From CAYJAD01 sp964370835 (GTDB lineage Bacteria > Desulfobacterota > Desulfovibrionia > Desulfovibrionales > Desulfovibrionaceae): a DNA stretch of 64,000 nt. Shown piece after piece: positions 17,683-25,760 of this stretch. The stretch lies in contig CAYJLO010000001.1 in NCBI GenBank assembly GCA_964370835.1, positions 65,703 to 129,702 of the forward strand, read 5' to 3'. Numbering within the stretch: position 1 is the first letter of the stretch; each line of letters begins with the position of its first letter. The notes below the pieces were generated by a model that was given only the letters and a program-made list of their open reading frames with translations, did not search any database and had not been told where the DNA came from. The position numbers and the translations under genes are program-made.

Positions 17683-17712
17683 TTGACTTTTAACTTCAAA
17701 ATAAAATAAAAA
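17683..17712 (+). promoter_or_regulatory. Possible promoter of the double-cubane operon
   Basis: TTGACT (17683-17688), an 18-base spacer and TAAAAA (17707-17712) precede the ATG at 17748, where AGAGGA forms the ribosome site. The match is weak at -10. Confidence 0.3.
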
Positions 17713-17747
17713 TTCCAAAAATCACATGCGTTACTAGAGGAAAAAAC

Positions 17748-18887
17748 ATGGAATATGCTGAGGAAATAGAAGAGCTTATTAAGGATCTAGAACAAGAAAA
17801 AAGTATGCCAGAATACTTTATTAAGCTCCTTGCGGAAACAAAAAAAAGCAAAAAATCGTGTAAAGAAAAGAAAATCGGTATCATTGGTGACGAATTTTAC
17901 AGCCTTTATGTACGCGCCTTTGGTTTAACGCCGGTTCTTTTAACTGGTGGTAGCTTTTATCTTGGCGAAGATGCCAATCACATTTTCCCACAAATTAGTG
18001 ACCCAGTGGCTAAATCCACCTTAGGGCTTTTGTTCAATCAAGAAATAAACATCCTTGAAGACCTCGACGCTATCATTATTTCTGCAAGCAATGATAGTTA
18101 TAAGAAAATCATCTACCATCTTAAAGAGTTAAATATTCCTCTCATTGAAGTGGAGCCACCATCATACCTTTTGGCAAAAATGCCTCTCAGCTTCGCCTAT
18201 CAGCAATACAAAGTGCTCAATGCGCTGGGCAGAGTGAATAATTCCCGCTTGCACTTTCGTAAGCTACGCCAGGAACTTAGAGAATATAAGCAAGCCCACG
18301 CCCTCATGCAAAAGGATCAGTGGAAATCCTTGCCACGTTTTGTACAAGATTTTTTTATTCAAACGCTGTATTTGGACAGTAGAAAAGACCTTTGGTGTCA
18401 AGAACTGGAAAAATACTTACAAGACGTGGTAGTTAAAGAAAATATACCCACATTCTTACTCTTGGGTTCCCCCCTCAAATTTCCCAGTAGTAAAATATAC
18501 AAAATTTTCAGAGATGTGGGCATTACACACTTTGACAATCACTGTTTAAAGCTACCAGAGTTTCAAGAAATAACCATACATAAAATATCTTTCTTCCTTT
18601 TATACGAATGCTTTAACTTTCAGTACACGCATGCCTTGGCTGCGCAAATACTAGGCAGCGAAGGACGCTATCAAGTTCCTAAAGGAACACGCGGAATTAT
18701 TTTTTATTTGCTAAAAGGGCAAATTTCAGAAGCCTATGAAGCTGAGCAAATGGAAAAATACGCCATCAAGCATTCCATCCCTTATTTATGTATCGAAACC
18801 GATTACACCAATACCGATAATGAACAAATAAAAATTAGAGTGGAAGCATTTTTTGAAATGCTCAAAAATACGCATTACCTTCATTAA
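17748..18887 (+). CDS. 2-hydroxyacyl-CoA dehydratase/double-cubane family protein lacking most cluster cysteines
   Basis: A 379-residue cytoplasmic protein related to the product at 20186-21415. The C-terminal halves match in 'GSPLKFPSSKIYKIFRDVG', 'YLLKGQISEAYEAEQMEKYA' and 'IETDYTNTDNEQIKIRVEAF'. Where the paralogue has cysteines (RLCAGH, ACPVVKAS, TCEGKRK, RGCVPF) this protein has T, D, N and Q. Only the cysteine of the DESCLSG/DNHCLKL position is kept. It is therefore unlikely to hold the same double-cubane or [4Fe-4S] cluster. It may be a structural partner, like the second subunit of heterodimeric dehydratases, or a regulator. It is the first gene of a six-gene operon. Confidence 0.8.
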   Translation: MEYAEEIEELIKDLEQEKSMPEYFIKLLAETKKSKKSCKEKKIGIIGDEFYSLYVRAFGLTPVLLTGGSFYLGEDANHIFPQISDPVAKSTLGLLFNQEINILEDLDAIIISASNDSYKKIIYHLKELNIPLIEVEPPSYLLAKMPLSFAYQQYKVLNALGRVNNSRLHFRKLRQELREYKQAHALMQKDQWKSLPRFVQDFFIQTLYLDSRKDLWCQELEKYLQDVVVKENIPTFLLLGSPLKFPSSKIYKIFRDVGITHFDNHCLKLPEFQEITIHKISFFLLYECFNFQYTHALAAQILGSEGRYQVPKGTRGIIFYLLKGQISEAYEAEQMEKYAIKHSIPYLCIETDYTNTDNEQIKIRVEAFFEMLKNTHYLH

Positions 18888-18907
18888 GATGATCAAAGGA
18901 GAAAGCC

Positions 18908-19378
18908 ATGTATTTATTAAGTGTTACATCACAAACAAAAAATCTATTCTACGCCTTTTGGCGCAATAATAAACTTAGAAAACTTGCCATTTACACCATC
19001 GTTTTCTTGGTTGTCAGTGTATATATTGGCAATACGTTAAATTCCTTAATTAGAAGAGACAGAATAGAATTACCCCCTGCCATTGAACAGGTCATATCTT
19101 CCATCTACGCCGCAGAAAATCTGGAATATAAAAAGCGCATGGAAGAAAGAAATAAACAGCGCCAACAAATGCAAAAAGGTGGACAACAAAGCACCAATAA
19201 GGGCGGATTTAAAACCACGTTTACCCCCGCAGGAGCTGCGGTTATTCTTGTGGAAGTCATATCCATATCAGCCATTTGCTGTTTTATTATTTACTTACTT
19301 TATAGAAGATTCACCGTAGACACCATTCCTCCTTTACCCATACTTTCCACTCGAGGCCAGACTGATGAAAAAGACTAG
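18908..19378 (+). CDS. Bitopic membrane protein with Gln/Lys-rich periplasmic or cytoplasmic loop
   Basis: A 156-residue protein with a membrane segment at about residues 26-44 and another at about 112-132. Between them lies a charged, glutamine-rich stretch ('KKRMEERNKQRQQMQKGG') that may form a coiled coil. No named domain is recognised. It overlaps the next gene, a membrane polyferredoxin, by 14 bases, so the two are translationally linked. It may be a small anchor or FMN-less partner for electron transfer, analogous to accessory subunits beside NapH-like proteins; this is inference. Confidence 0.65.
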   Translation: MYLLSVTSQTKNLFYAFWRNNKLRKLAIYTIVFLVVSVYIGNTLNSLIRRDRIELPPAIEQVISSIYAAENLEYKKRMEERNKQRQQMQKGGQQSTNKGGFKTTFTPAGAAVILVEVISISAICCFIIYLLYRRFTVDTIPPLPILSTRGQTDEKD

Positions 19379-20183
19379 CATCACCAATACCAGACTTCTT
19401 ATTCTTCTGGGATTTTGGATTGTATTTAGCTTTGCAGGTTATCTCATAGGTGAACAAAGAGAAATTCTTCTACCTATTTTTAACTGTGAGTATGTGGGCG
19501 GCGGTACCACCAGAGGGGTTTGTATCGTCCTCACTAAATTTGCCAACACACTGCTTTCTTTGCCGGCTCTTATCAGCTTTGTGGTCTGCGTGCTCCTTGC
19601 TGTTATCTTTGGCCGCTTATGGTGTGGCTATGTCTGCCCCTTTGGCTTCACGCAAGATATGTTTACGCTGGCACGCCAAAAAATGCGTTTAACCCAAGTG
19701 AACTTTTCTCCCAAGCTCACCCCTGTGCTGACCCTTGGGAAATGGTTCTTGGTTTTCTATATTTTCTTTTACGACTTTTGTGATGTATGCCCCGTACAAT
19801 ACTTTACCGTCACCATGACAGGCTATGTGAGCCCCTACAATACCACCAGCTTCTTTTGGGCCGTGGTTCTGCTCACCTTAGCTTTTCTTAATGATAGAGC
19901 TTTTTGTAAAGTTTGCCCCATTGGCGCACTCATTGGCCTTGTGAATAGAGTCAGTGGTAGCCGCATAAAAAAATGTGGCAGTGCTTGTACTCACTGTCGC
20001 GCATGCCTTGAGGTATGCCCCATGAATATTCAAGAAGTCTATGAAGATAGAGAACGCGAAGACATTACCCATCCGGATTGCGTGTATTGCATGAAATGCA
20101 TAGAAGTTTGCCCAGAAAAAGATGCCTTACGTTTTGATCTTATGGGTAAAACAATCATTGAATCACAAAGGTATACAAAATAG
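19365..20183 (+). CDS. NapH/NosR-like membrane polyferredoxin
   Basis: A 272-residue inner-membrane iron-sulfur protein with about five hydrophobic segments. Membrane-edge motifs 'CGYVCPFG' (near residue 87) and 'CKVCPIGA' (near 185) are those of NapH/NosR/CcoG-type proteins. The C-terminus carries two ferredoxin-type [4Fe-4S] sites, 'CGSACTHCRACLEVCP' and 'CVYCMKCIEVCP'. It would pass electrons between the quinone pool or a membrane donor and a cytoplasmic acceptor. Its gene lies two bases before the double-cubane enzyme gene, making that enzyme's reductase the likely partner. A 'DVCPVQYF' motif in the middle is a further cysteine pair candidate. Confidence 0.85.
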   Translation: MKKTSITNTRLLILLGFWIVFSFAGYLIGEQREILLPIFNCEYVGGGTTRGVCIVLTKFANTLLSLPALISFVVCVLLAVIFGRLWCGYVCPFGFTQDMFTLARQKMRLTQVNFSPKLTPVLTLGKWFLVFYIFFYDFCDVCPVQYFTVTMTGYVSPYNTTSFFWAVVLLTLAFLNDRAFCKVCPIGALIGLVNRVSGSRIKKCGSACTHCRACLEVCPMNIQEVYEDREREDITHPDCVYCMKCIEVCPEKDALRFDLMGKTIIESQRYTK

Positions 20184-20185
20184 TC

Positions 20186-21415
20186 ATGGAACAACGTACT
20201 AAAGATAGATATATACGCAATATAGAACGTGTTGCGCATGTGGCCTTGGCAAAGGTGGCAAAAAACGACCATATGGCTTTTTATAAAGACGTATACGAGC
20301 AAGTTTTTTGTAACTTTGAAGCCACAGACACAACCTATATAGGTAGCTATTGCATTATGATTCCCGACGAAATCATTTATGCTTTGGGCTACACCCCTTT
20401 GCGCTTATGCGCCGGCCATCAAATCCCCGCCTATATTGGCGATGAAATTGTACCAAGAGATGCATGTCCTGTGGTAAAAGCTTCTGTGGGCTTTCACGCC
20501 ATGAAAGTTTTGCCCATGTATAATCAGTGTGAAGTGGCTATTATGCCCATGACATGCGAGGGAAAACGTAAAAGCGCTGAAGTGCTTTCCAAGTATATCC
20601 CCATTATACCTGTGCCCGTTGTCATGACAAAGGACCATCGCTCTTTTGAAAAAACCGTGCACACTTTACATGCTTTAATAAAAACTCTTGAATATCAAAC
20701 AGGAAAGAAGCTGTGCAACAAAAAACTGGTGCAAGCATGTTTTGACATCAACGCAGCCCAGCAACAAGCCTATATCTTGCAAAATAAATTACACGCGGAT
20801 AGTCCGCAAATTCTAGGCTCAGAAGTTATGTTCGCCATGAATAGCTTTTGCTATACAAAGCCCACCACGTGGACTGAAGCCACAAAAAAGCTCATTGCAC
20901 AGGTGGAAGAAAGGGAACTGAACCCGCAAATACCCAAAAGGCCCAAACCACGTGTTTTCATTGCAGGCTCGCCCATTAGTTTTCCCAACTACAAAGTACC
21001 TCTCTTATTAGAAGAGCTTGGGGCACATATTGTGGGAGATGAATCCTGCCTTTCAGGAAGACTCATGTATGACCCCGTGGTGCCCAACGATTATAGTACG
21101 GTAGGCATCATACGCGCCCTAACAGCACGGTATTTTGCTGCCTGCACCTGCCCAGTTTTTGACGATATGACCGATAGACTGTGCAGATTAAAAACAAAAC
21201 TGAAAGACTCTAAAGCAGAGGGTATCATTTATCATGTACTGCGTGGCTGTGTACCCTTTGACTTTGAGCTGGCAGCCATGGAAGAATTTTCAGAAAAAGA
21301 AAATATCCCCTTACTTCGCGTGGAAACAGATTTTAGTACCGAAGATGTGGAACAAGTAAAAATACGATTTGAAGCCTTCATAGAAATGATAGAGCAAAGG
21401 AGACGCAATGGCTAA
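20186..21415 (+). CDS. Double-cubane cluster protein / 2-hydroxyacyl-CoA dehydratase (HgdB/YjiM-like)
   Basis: A 409-residue cytoplasmic Fe-S enzyme of the HgdB/BcrB/YjiM superfamily. Conserved cysteines occur in 'GSYCIMIP' (about 56), 'RLCAGH' (75), 'RDACPVVKAS' (94), 'TCEGKRKS' (124), 'DESCLSGR' (about 290) and 'RGCVPFDFEL' (about 354). Single-gene members paired with one activator include double-cubane cluster proteins that reduce small molecules with ATP, and dehydratases of 2-hydroxyacyl-CoA. No CoA-transferase or acyl-CoA gene is nearby, which favours the double-cubane type over fermentation of amino acids. It overlaps the activator gene by 8 bases. Confidence 0.85.
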   Translation: MEQRTKDRYIRNIERVAHVALAKVAKNDHMAFYKDVYEQVFCNFEATDTTYIGSYCIMIPDEIIYALGYTPLRLCAGHQIPAYIGDEIVPRDACPVVKASVGFHAMKVLPMYNQCEVAIMPMTCEGKRKSAEVLSKYIPIIPVPVVMTKDHRSFEKTVHTLHALIKTLEYQTGKKLCNKKLVQACFDINAAQQQAYILQNKLHADSPQILGSEVMFAMNSFCYTKPTTWTEATKKLIAQVEERELNPQIPKRPKPRVFIAGSPISFPNYKVPLLLEELGAHIVGDESCLSGRLMYDPVVPNDYSTVGIIRALTARYFAACTCPVFDDMTDRLCRLKTKLKDSKAEGIIYHVLRGCVPFDFELAAMEEFSEKENIPLLRVETDFSTEDVEQVKIRFEAFIEMIEQRRRNG

Positions 21416-22220
21416 GTACTATTTAGGTTTTGATGGTGGATCCACCTACATCAAAGCAGCACTCATAAAAGAAAACAAGGTCGTTGCCGTTAAAGTTCTC
21501 CCCACAGGCATCGATAATGATGCCACCTGTGAAAAAATGTTGCAGCTACTCATGGAAGAAGCCGGTATCAATCGTGAAGAAATAGCCTTCATCACAGCCA
21601 CAGGATATAGTAGACGCACCATTTCTTTGGCAGATGATACCATTTCTGAAATTACGGCTCACGCTCAAGGCACTAAGCTTACTTCCCCTGACGGAAAACA
21701 ACCAGCCATGATCATTGACATTGGTGGTCAGGATAGCAAAATCATAGCCTTAGATGCCAATGGTAGCGTGAAGAATTTTATCATGAACGATAAATGTGCT
21801 GCCGGCACTGGTAAATTCATTGAAGTCATTGCCGGTGTGCTTGAAACCACCATTGATAAAGTGGCTGAATATTCGGCACAAAGTAAAGCACCTTGCCAAA
21901 TAAACTCCACCTGTGTGGTTTTTGCACAAACAGAAATCATTTCTCTCATTGCGCAAAAGCAAAGCCGCGCCGATATCTTATGCGGTATGCACATTTCCAT
22001 GGCTAAGCGCGTGGCTAGGTTGGCAAGAAAGTATAAAAGCGATGGACATATTCTCATGACAGGCGGCGGTGCCCTCAACGATGGCTTACGCCTTGCCATT
22101 GAAGATGCCCTCATGTGCGATGTGAACCCTGCGGTCTATCCGCAATTTAATGGAGCCATTGGCGCTGCCATTATTGCCTCTCAACAAGAAGAGCAGCATC
22201 AGCAAGGATCTGCCCAGTAA
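21408..22220 (+). CDS. BadF/BadG/HgdC-type ATP-dependent activator (double-cubane reductase)
   Basis: A 270-residue homodimeric ASKHA-fold ATPase with one [4Fe-4S] cluster bridged between subunits. Phosphate loops are 'GFDGGSTYIKA' (residues 7-17) and 'IDIGGQDSK' (about 103-111). The cluster cysteines are C130 in 'NDKCAAGTGKF' and C169 in 'NSTCVVFAQTE', 39 residues apart as in HgdC. It delivers low-potential electrons to the preceding enzyme in an ATP-driven step. It is encoded between that enzyme and a cysteine-bearing membrane protein, with overlapping ends on both sides. Confidence 0.93.
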   Translation: MAKYYLGFDGGSTYIKAALIKENKVVAVKVLPTGIDNDATCEKMLQLLMEEAGINREEIAFITATGYSRRTISLADDTISEITAHAQGTKLTSPDGKQPAMIIDIGGQDSKIIALDANGSVKNFIMNDKCAAGTGKFIEVIAGVLETTIDKVAEYSAQSKAPCQINSTCVVFAQTEIISLIAQKQSRADILCGMHISMAKRVARLARKYKSDGHILMTGGGALNDGLRLAIEDALMCDVNPAVYPQFNGAIGAAIIASQQEEQHQQGSAQ

Positions 22221-22885
22221 TGTCCACTTTAATGATTTTTTCAGCTGTGGCCGTCATGGGTTTTGGCTGTAGTTTTGGGTGTGGTACCATCACCACACCT
22301 TTCATTTTAGGAAGCTTATTGGGCGAAGGCACAAGCATACACGCCAGCAGAAAATCCATTGCTCTTTTCTCTTTGGGAAAAGTACTCGCTCTGGCAAGCA
22401 TGGGCCTTGTGGCGTCTTTGGTGGGCACAACTCTTTTAAGCTCCGTGGAAACCATATATCCGCAAAGTACAGTATGGATTCTACGTGCTGTCACCGTCGT
22501 ATTTGGTCTATGGCTTCTCTATTCTGCATTTTTCCAAAAATCTTGCAACAATACTGCAGCATGCACCTCGTGCAGATCGCAAACTTCTTTGCCCCATACC
22601 AACGTCCGTAAGAGCTTCTACTTTGGTGTTGGAGCCCTTTACGCCACCATACCATGTGTACCTCTCATTTCTGCCCTTGGTTATGCCTGCACCTTATCCC
22701 CCATACTGGCCATTCTCTTAATGGCCGTCTTTGGTGTGGTTAACTCCATAGTCCCTGTGCTTGGCTATGCCTCTTTGGTGGGACTTGCCAATGCGGAATT
22801 TGCGCAAAAGGCCCCCATGTACATAAAATATATTCGAGGAGCTGGCGGGTGTATTTTAATTGCAGCAGCAATTTTTAAAGCATAA
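22220..22885 (+). CDS. TauE/SafE or DsbD-type membrane protein with CxxxC
   Basis: A 221-residue membrane protein with six hydrophobic segments in two halves. The first helix contains 'GFGCSFGCGT' and the second half contains 'ATIPCVPLI'. This arrangement resembles the UreH/DsbD transmembrane domain that shuttles thiols or transports sulfur or metal species. A loop has 'CNNTAACTSCRS', a further cysteine cluster. The stop of the activator and this start overlap (TAATG). In this operon it could supply reductant, sulfur or substrate, or export a product. The exact family is uncertain. Confidence 0.7.
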   Translation: MSTLMIFSAVAVMGFGCSFGCGTITTPFILGSLLGEGTSIHASRKSIALFSLGKVLALASMGLVASLVGTTLLSSVETIYPQSTVWILRAVTVVFGLWLLYSAFFQKSCNNTAACTSCRSQTSLPHTNVRKSFYFGVGALYATIPCVPLISALGYACTLSPILAILLMAVFGVVNSIVPVLGYASLVGLANAEFAQKAPMYIKYIRGAGGCILIAAAIFKA

Positions 22886-22936
22886 CCAGGCCTCATATCC
22901 AACCAAAAGGACACTCTACTGCTTCAAAGTTACTTT

Positions 22937-23075
22937 TTGCATCAAAAACATATATGTCCGTATACTCCACGCTGAAAGCGCGTTTTTATGCGTTTTTCAC
23001 CAAGGTAAAATCACTTCAAATAATCGCCCTGCGAAAGCCAGAAGTAAATTCTGATAGCTTTCGCAGGGCTTTTTT
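22937..23075 (+). ncRNA. Candidate small RNA with its own promoter and terminator
   Basis: TTGCAT (22937-22942), an 18-base spacer and TATACT (22961-22966) form a good promoter. A very strong terminator (arms GCCCTGCGAAAGC at 23026-23038 and GCTTTCGCAGGGC at 23057-23069, then six T) ends about 100 bases later. The interval has no open frame with a ribosome site. A transcript of about 103 nt is predicted. The terminator may instead only end the upstream operon. Confidence 0.45.
23026..23075 (+). terminator. Strong rho-independent terminator
   Basis: A perfect 13-bp GC-rich stem with an 18-base loop and a T-run. It ends the six-gene double-cubane operon and the candidate small RNA. Confidence 0.9.
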
Positions 23076-23684
23076 CTAACCCCAAGCTTTCACTCTCTCT
23101 CCTCTGAAAACATCATCTTATGACATATTATAGCACTATTTCAGTGTAAAATCTTTTATTTCACCACAAAAAGACGCTTTTAATAGTAAATAATTTAAAA
23201 AATATTTATTTTGTGCAACATGGTACAATCTACTCTTTGCAAAACAATACTAAAAAGAAAATATTATTACTTTAAGTAGTAAATAAAAACAAAAAAAGAC
23301 ACTTTAGTATAATTTTGTATAAAATATTCACTTTTAAAAGCATTGTAAAATTAAATTTTATTGAATCAATAAAATTTAATTATTAGCCATTGTACAAAAT
23401 CATGTGAAATAAAATTCTATACATCCACCAATAAAAAGTTATTATTAAAATAATAACTTTTATCCATTTGCATTGTTTTTTAGCAATGCGTATACAAAGT
23501 ACCAAGCAGTCAATATGACTCTTTCTGTCAAAAAACATGTTCCTAAATATGCACTGCTAGACACTTTGCAATACTGCGACACAGTTACTAGTTACAGATC
23601 TGACAATTATCACGCTCCATGCGGATTTTACTTTAAAAAATGTATTTTTGAGGTATATTTTTTCAATTTACAAAGGATTTATCC
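23076..23684. other. AT-rich gene-free region with perfect inverted repeats
   Basis: This is the most AT-rich part of the window. It contains a perfect 16-bp inverted repeat around one base (23349-23364 and 23366-23381) and a perfect 13-bp inverted repeat around two bases (23434-23446 and 23449-23461). No gene is convincing. The repeats may be operators, attachment-type sites or a melting-prone region. Confidence 0.5.
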
Positions 23685-23783
23685 ATGCAAACTAGCTTTT
23701 TTCTTATGGGTGGACTTATCACCACATCAGCACTCTTTATTTCTATTTTAGCTCTGCTTTTATTTGAAAAAAAAGAGAACTAG
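23685..23783 (+). CDS. 32-residue single-pass membrane peptide
   Basis: A short open frame with AAAGGA seven bases before its ATG. It encodes a peptide with the hydrophobic stretch 'LITTSALFISILALLLF' and a charged tail EKKEN. The positive-tail, single-helix layout is like small accessory subunits of transporters or oxidases. A strong terminator follows 31 bases later, so it makes a self-contained unit. No homologue is recognised. Confidence 0.55.
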   Translation: MQTSFFLMGGLITTSALFISILALLLFEKKEN

Positions 23784-23814
23784 ATGGCGCGCAAAACGGC
23801 CATCCCCATGCACC

Positions 23815-23843
23815 TGAGGGCAGGCCTAATCCACCTGCCCTCA
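23815..23843 (+). terminator. Terminator after the membrane peptide
   Basis: The arms TGAGGGCAGG and CCTGCCCTCA are a perfect 10-bp stem with a 9-base loop, followed by CTTTATTTTA. Confidence 0.75.
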
Positions 23844-23875
23844 CTTTATTTTAACGAGGAATATACATACCATTT

Positions 23876-24751
23876 ATGAAACTACGCTACATTGAAGTTT
23901 TTTTAGCCTTGGCGCAAACACCCAATATGCACTATGTGGCGCATACACTCTTTGTTTCGCAAGCAGCCATATCAAGCTCTCTGCGTGATTTTGAAGAAGA
24001 AATAGGGGTACAATTGTTTGACCGTGTGGGGCGTAGTATTCACCTTAACGAAAATGGGCGTATCCTTAAAAAGAAATTAGAACCACTCTACTATCAATTC
24101 AATAATATTTTCTCGCTACTCTCCACCGATGCCCTCATAGGCAAGCTCTTCTTAGGTGCCTCCTTCACCTTGGCCAATTGGGTGGTGCCACAACTCTTAT
24201 ATACCATGAAGAAAAATTATCCCCATGTGGAGCTGGAATGCCACTCAGAAAACACCGCTGAGATAGTTCGCAAGGTTGAAAGCGGACAATGGGATATGGG
24301 ACTGGTGGAAGGCGATGTAAACTCTATAAATGTACGAGCCACACACATTGGCAGCGAAGAGCTTGTCATTGTCAGTGCCGATAAAAATTTAGCGTGCAAA
24401 GCACAGCGCATGGAATCTCTTATGCAAAAGCTTTGGCTCCTTCACGAAAAAGGCTCTGGCACCAGAGAAGTTTTTTTACGCAATATTGCCCCCCTCGATT
24501 TGCATCCTGAACACTATTTAGAATTTACCCATACCGACGCCATAAAGCGAGTTTTACAAAACCCAGACACCCTTGCTTGCCTTTCGCCTCATTCCATAGA
24601 ATTAGAGCTTAAATACAATTTATTACATATAGTTCCCACGGTGAACATGCAATTTACACATAATTTTTACTGTATAGAACGCCCCAACAATGCCTTTACT
24701 ATGCTGCGCAAAACCCTCATGGCAGAAATAAAATGCTATCTGCGGCAATAG
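23876..24751 (+). CDS. LysR family transcriptional regulator
   Basis: A 291-residue DNA-binding regulator. An N-terminal winged helix-turn-helix spans residues 1-60, with the typical 'HTLFVSQAAISSSLRDFEEEIGVQLFDR'-type recognition region. A periplasmic-binding-protein-like effector domain covers about 90-290. CysB/CbL-like family members sense small metabolites. It is preceded by a terminator and followed by three genes on the same strand (exported protein, OsmC, SLC13 transporter), which are its probable targets. Confidence 0.93.
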   Translation: MKLRYIEVFLALAQTPNMHYVAHTLFVSQAAISSSLRDFEEEIGVQLFDRVGRSIHLNENGRILKKKLEPLYYQFNNIFSLLSTDALIGKLFLGASFTLANWVVPQLLYTMKKNYPHVELECHSENTAEIVRKVESGQWDMGLVEGDVNSINVRATHIGSEELVIVSADKNLACKAQRMESLMQKLWLLHEKGSGTREVFLRNIAPLDLHPEHYLEFTHTDAIKRVLQNPDTLACLSPHSIELELKYNLLHIVPTVNMQFTHNFYCIERPNNAFTMLRKTLMAEIKCYLRQ

Positions 24752-24798
24752 TACTCATTATAAACACCTTGTAGAAAATTTTTCTGCAAAAAAAGGAG

Positions 24799-25245
24799 AT
24801 GTCTATGGAGAAAAAAACAATGCAAACCCCATTGCGCCACGGCATAAAACAAGCCGTATGCAAAGTCCCCCTGCTATGTATGCTGGTTGCTTTTTTAGCA
24901 TGTCACATGGAAAGAGACGCTTTTGCCTTGAGCGCTAAAGAGTTGTGCCCCACTGAGAAGTATGACTCTGTTACCGTACAAGGCACCTATCTTGGCTGGC
25001 AACTGCCGCATACCCCTGATGGCACCATCACGGTCAAGCTTCGTGACAGTCATGCACCTTTGCATATCATTGCCACAGAGACTCGCGCCAGAAGCTTATT
25101 TGGGCATAACTTCAATGCCAATGTGGAAGTGACCTACGACTATATTCAAACCTACTCCAAAGAAGGCGAAATCTGCCTACGATTGTATGTATTGAAAACT
25201 GGCAAAATCATTGACGAGCAAAAGAAAACTAAATTTTACCACTAG
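24799..25245 (+). CDS. Exported hypothetical protein
   Basis: A 148-residue protein with an unusually long, basic N-region before a hydrophobic signal stretch ('VPLLCMLVAFLACHM') at about residues 23-37. The cysteine at residue 35 might be lipidated, though the lipobox is not ideal. The remaining 105 residues look beta-rich ('VTVQGTYLGWQ', 'GTITVKLRD', 'NVEVTYDYI'), like an OB-type fold. No named family is recognised. An internal ATG at 24820 would shorten the N-region. It is 8 bp before the OsmC gene and probably in one operon with it. Confidence 0.6.
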   Translation: MSMEKKTMQTPLRHGIKQAVCKVPLLCMLVAFLACHMERDAFALSAKELCPTEKYDSVTVQGTYLGWQLPHTPDGTITVKLRDSHAPLHIIATETRARSLFGHNFNANVEVTYDYIQTYSKEGEICLRLYVLKTGKIIDEQKKTKFYH

Positions 25246-25253
25246 GATATAAG

Positions 25254-25661
25254 ATGGCAGCAACGATAACTTCACAATACATGGGTAATTTACAAATTAA
25301 CTCGCAACATGTGCCCAGCAACACAACGCTTATAAGCGATGCCCCCACTGACAACGGTGGCAAAGGGCAAAGCTTTTCCCCCACAGATTTATGCGCATTA
25401 TCCCTTGGAACCTGCGCCATGACCATGATGGGCCTGTATGCGCAAAGTCATGACTTAGACATGACAGGTGCCACCATGGAAACGGTAAAAATCATGGGTA
25501 CACAGCCACGCCGCATTGCCGAAATTCAGGTGACCATTACCATGCCTCCCAAAGGCTTTTCCGACAAAGATAAAAAATCCATGGAAAACGCAGTAAAAAC
25601 CTGCCCTGTGCATCATAGCTTGCACCCAAGCGTTGTACAAAATATTTCCATCATTTGGTAA
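25254..25661 (+). CDS. OsmC family protein
   Basis: A 135-residue homodimeric thiol peroxidase-like or YhfA-type protein. The first family cysteine is in 'LGTCAMTMMG' (about residue 53), the second in 'KTCPVHHSL' (about 119). 'GGKGQSFSPTDL' before the first cysteine is typical. Members reduce organic hydroperoxides or persulfides. It lies directly after an exported-protein gene and before an SLC13 transporter. Confidence 0.88.
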   Translation: MAATITSQYMGNLQINSQHVPSNTTLISDAPTDNGGKGQSFSPTDLCALSLGTCAMTMMGLYAQSHDLDMTGATMETVKIMGTQPRRIAEIQVTITMPPKGFSDKDKKSMENAVKTCPVHHSLHPSVVQNISIIW

Positions 25662-25760
25662 TTCGATAAGGTGCACAATATTCATTTTGGAGATTTGTAG
25701 CGAAAGATAGAATACTCTCTAAGTTTCGTGTTTTTTAATTTTGATTTACTGGAGATAACA

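Noticed and set aside
23473..23751. Plus-strand open frame of 92 codons in the AT-rich region
   Set aside because: It lacks a ribosome site and overlaps, in another frame, the better supported 32-residue membrane peptide gene.
25728..25760. Longer N-terminus for the SLC13 transporter
   Set aside because: No ribosome site before 25728, while GGAG precedes the ATG at 25761.
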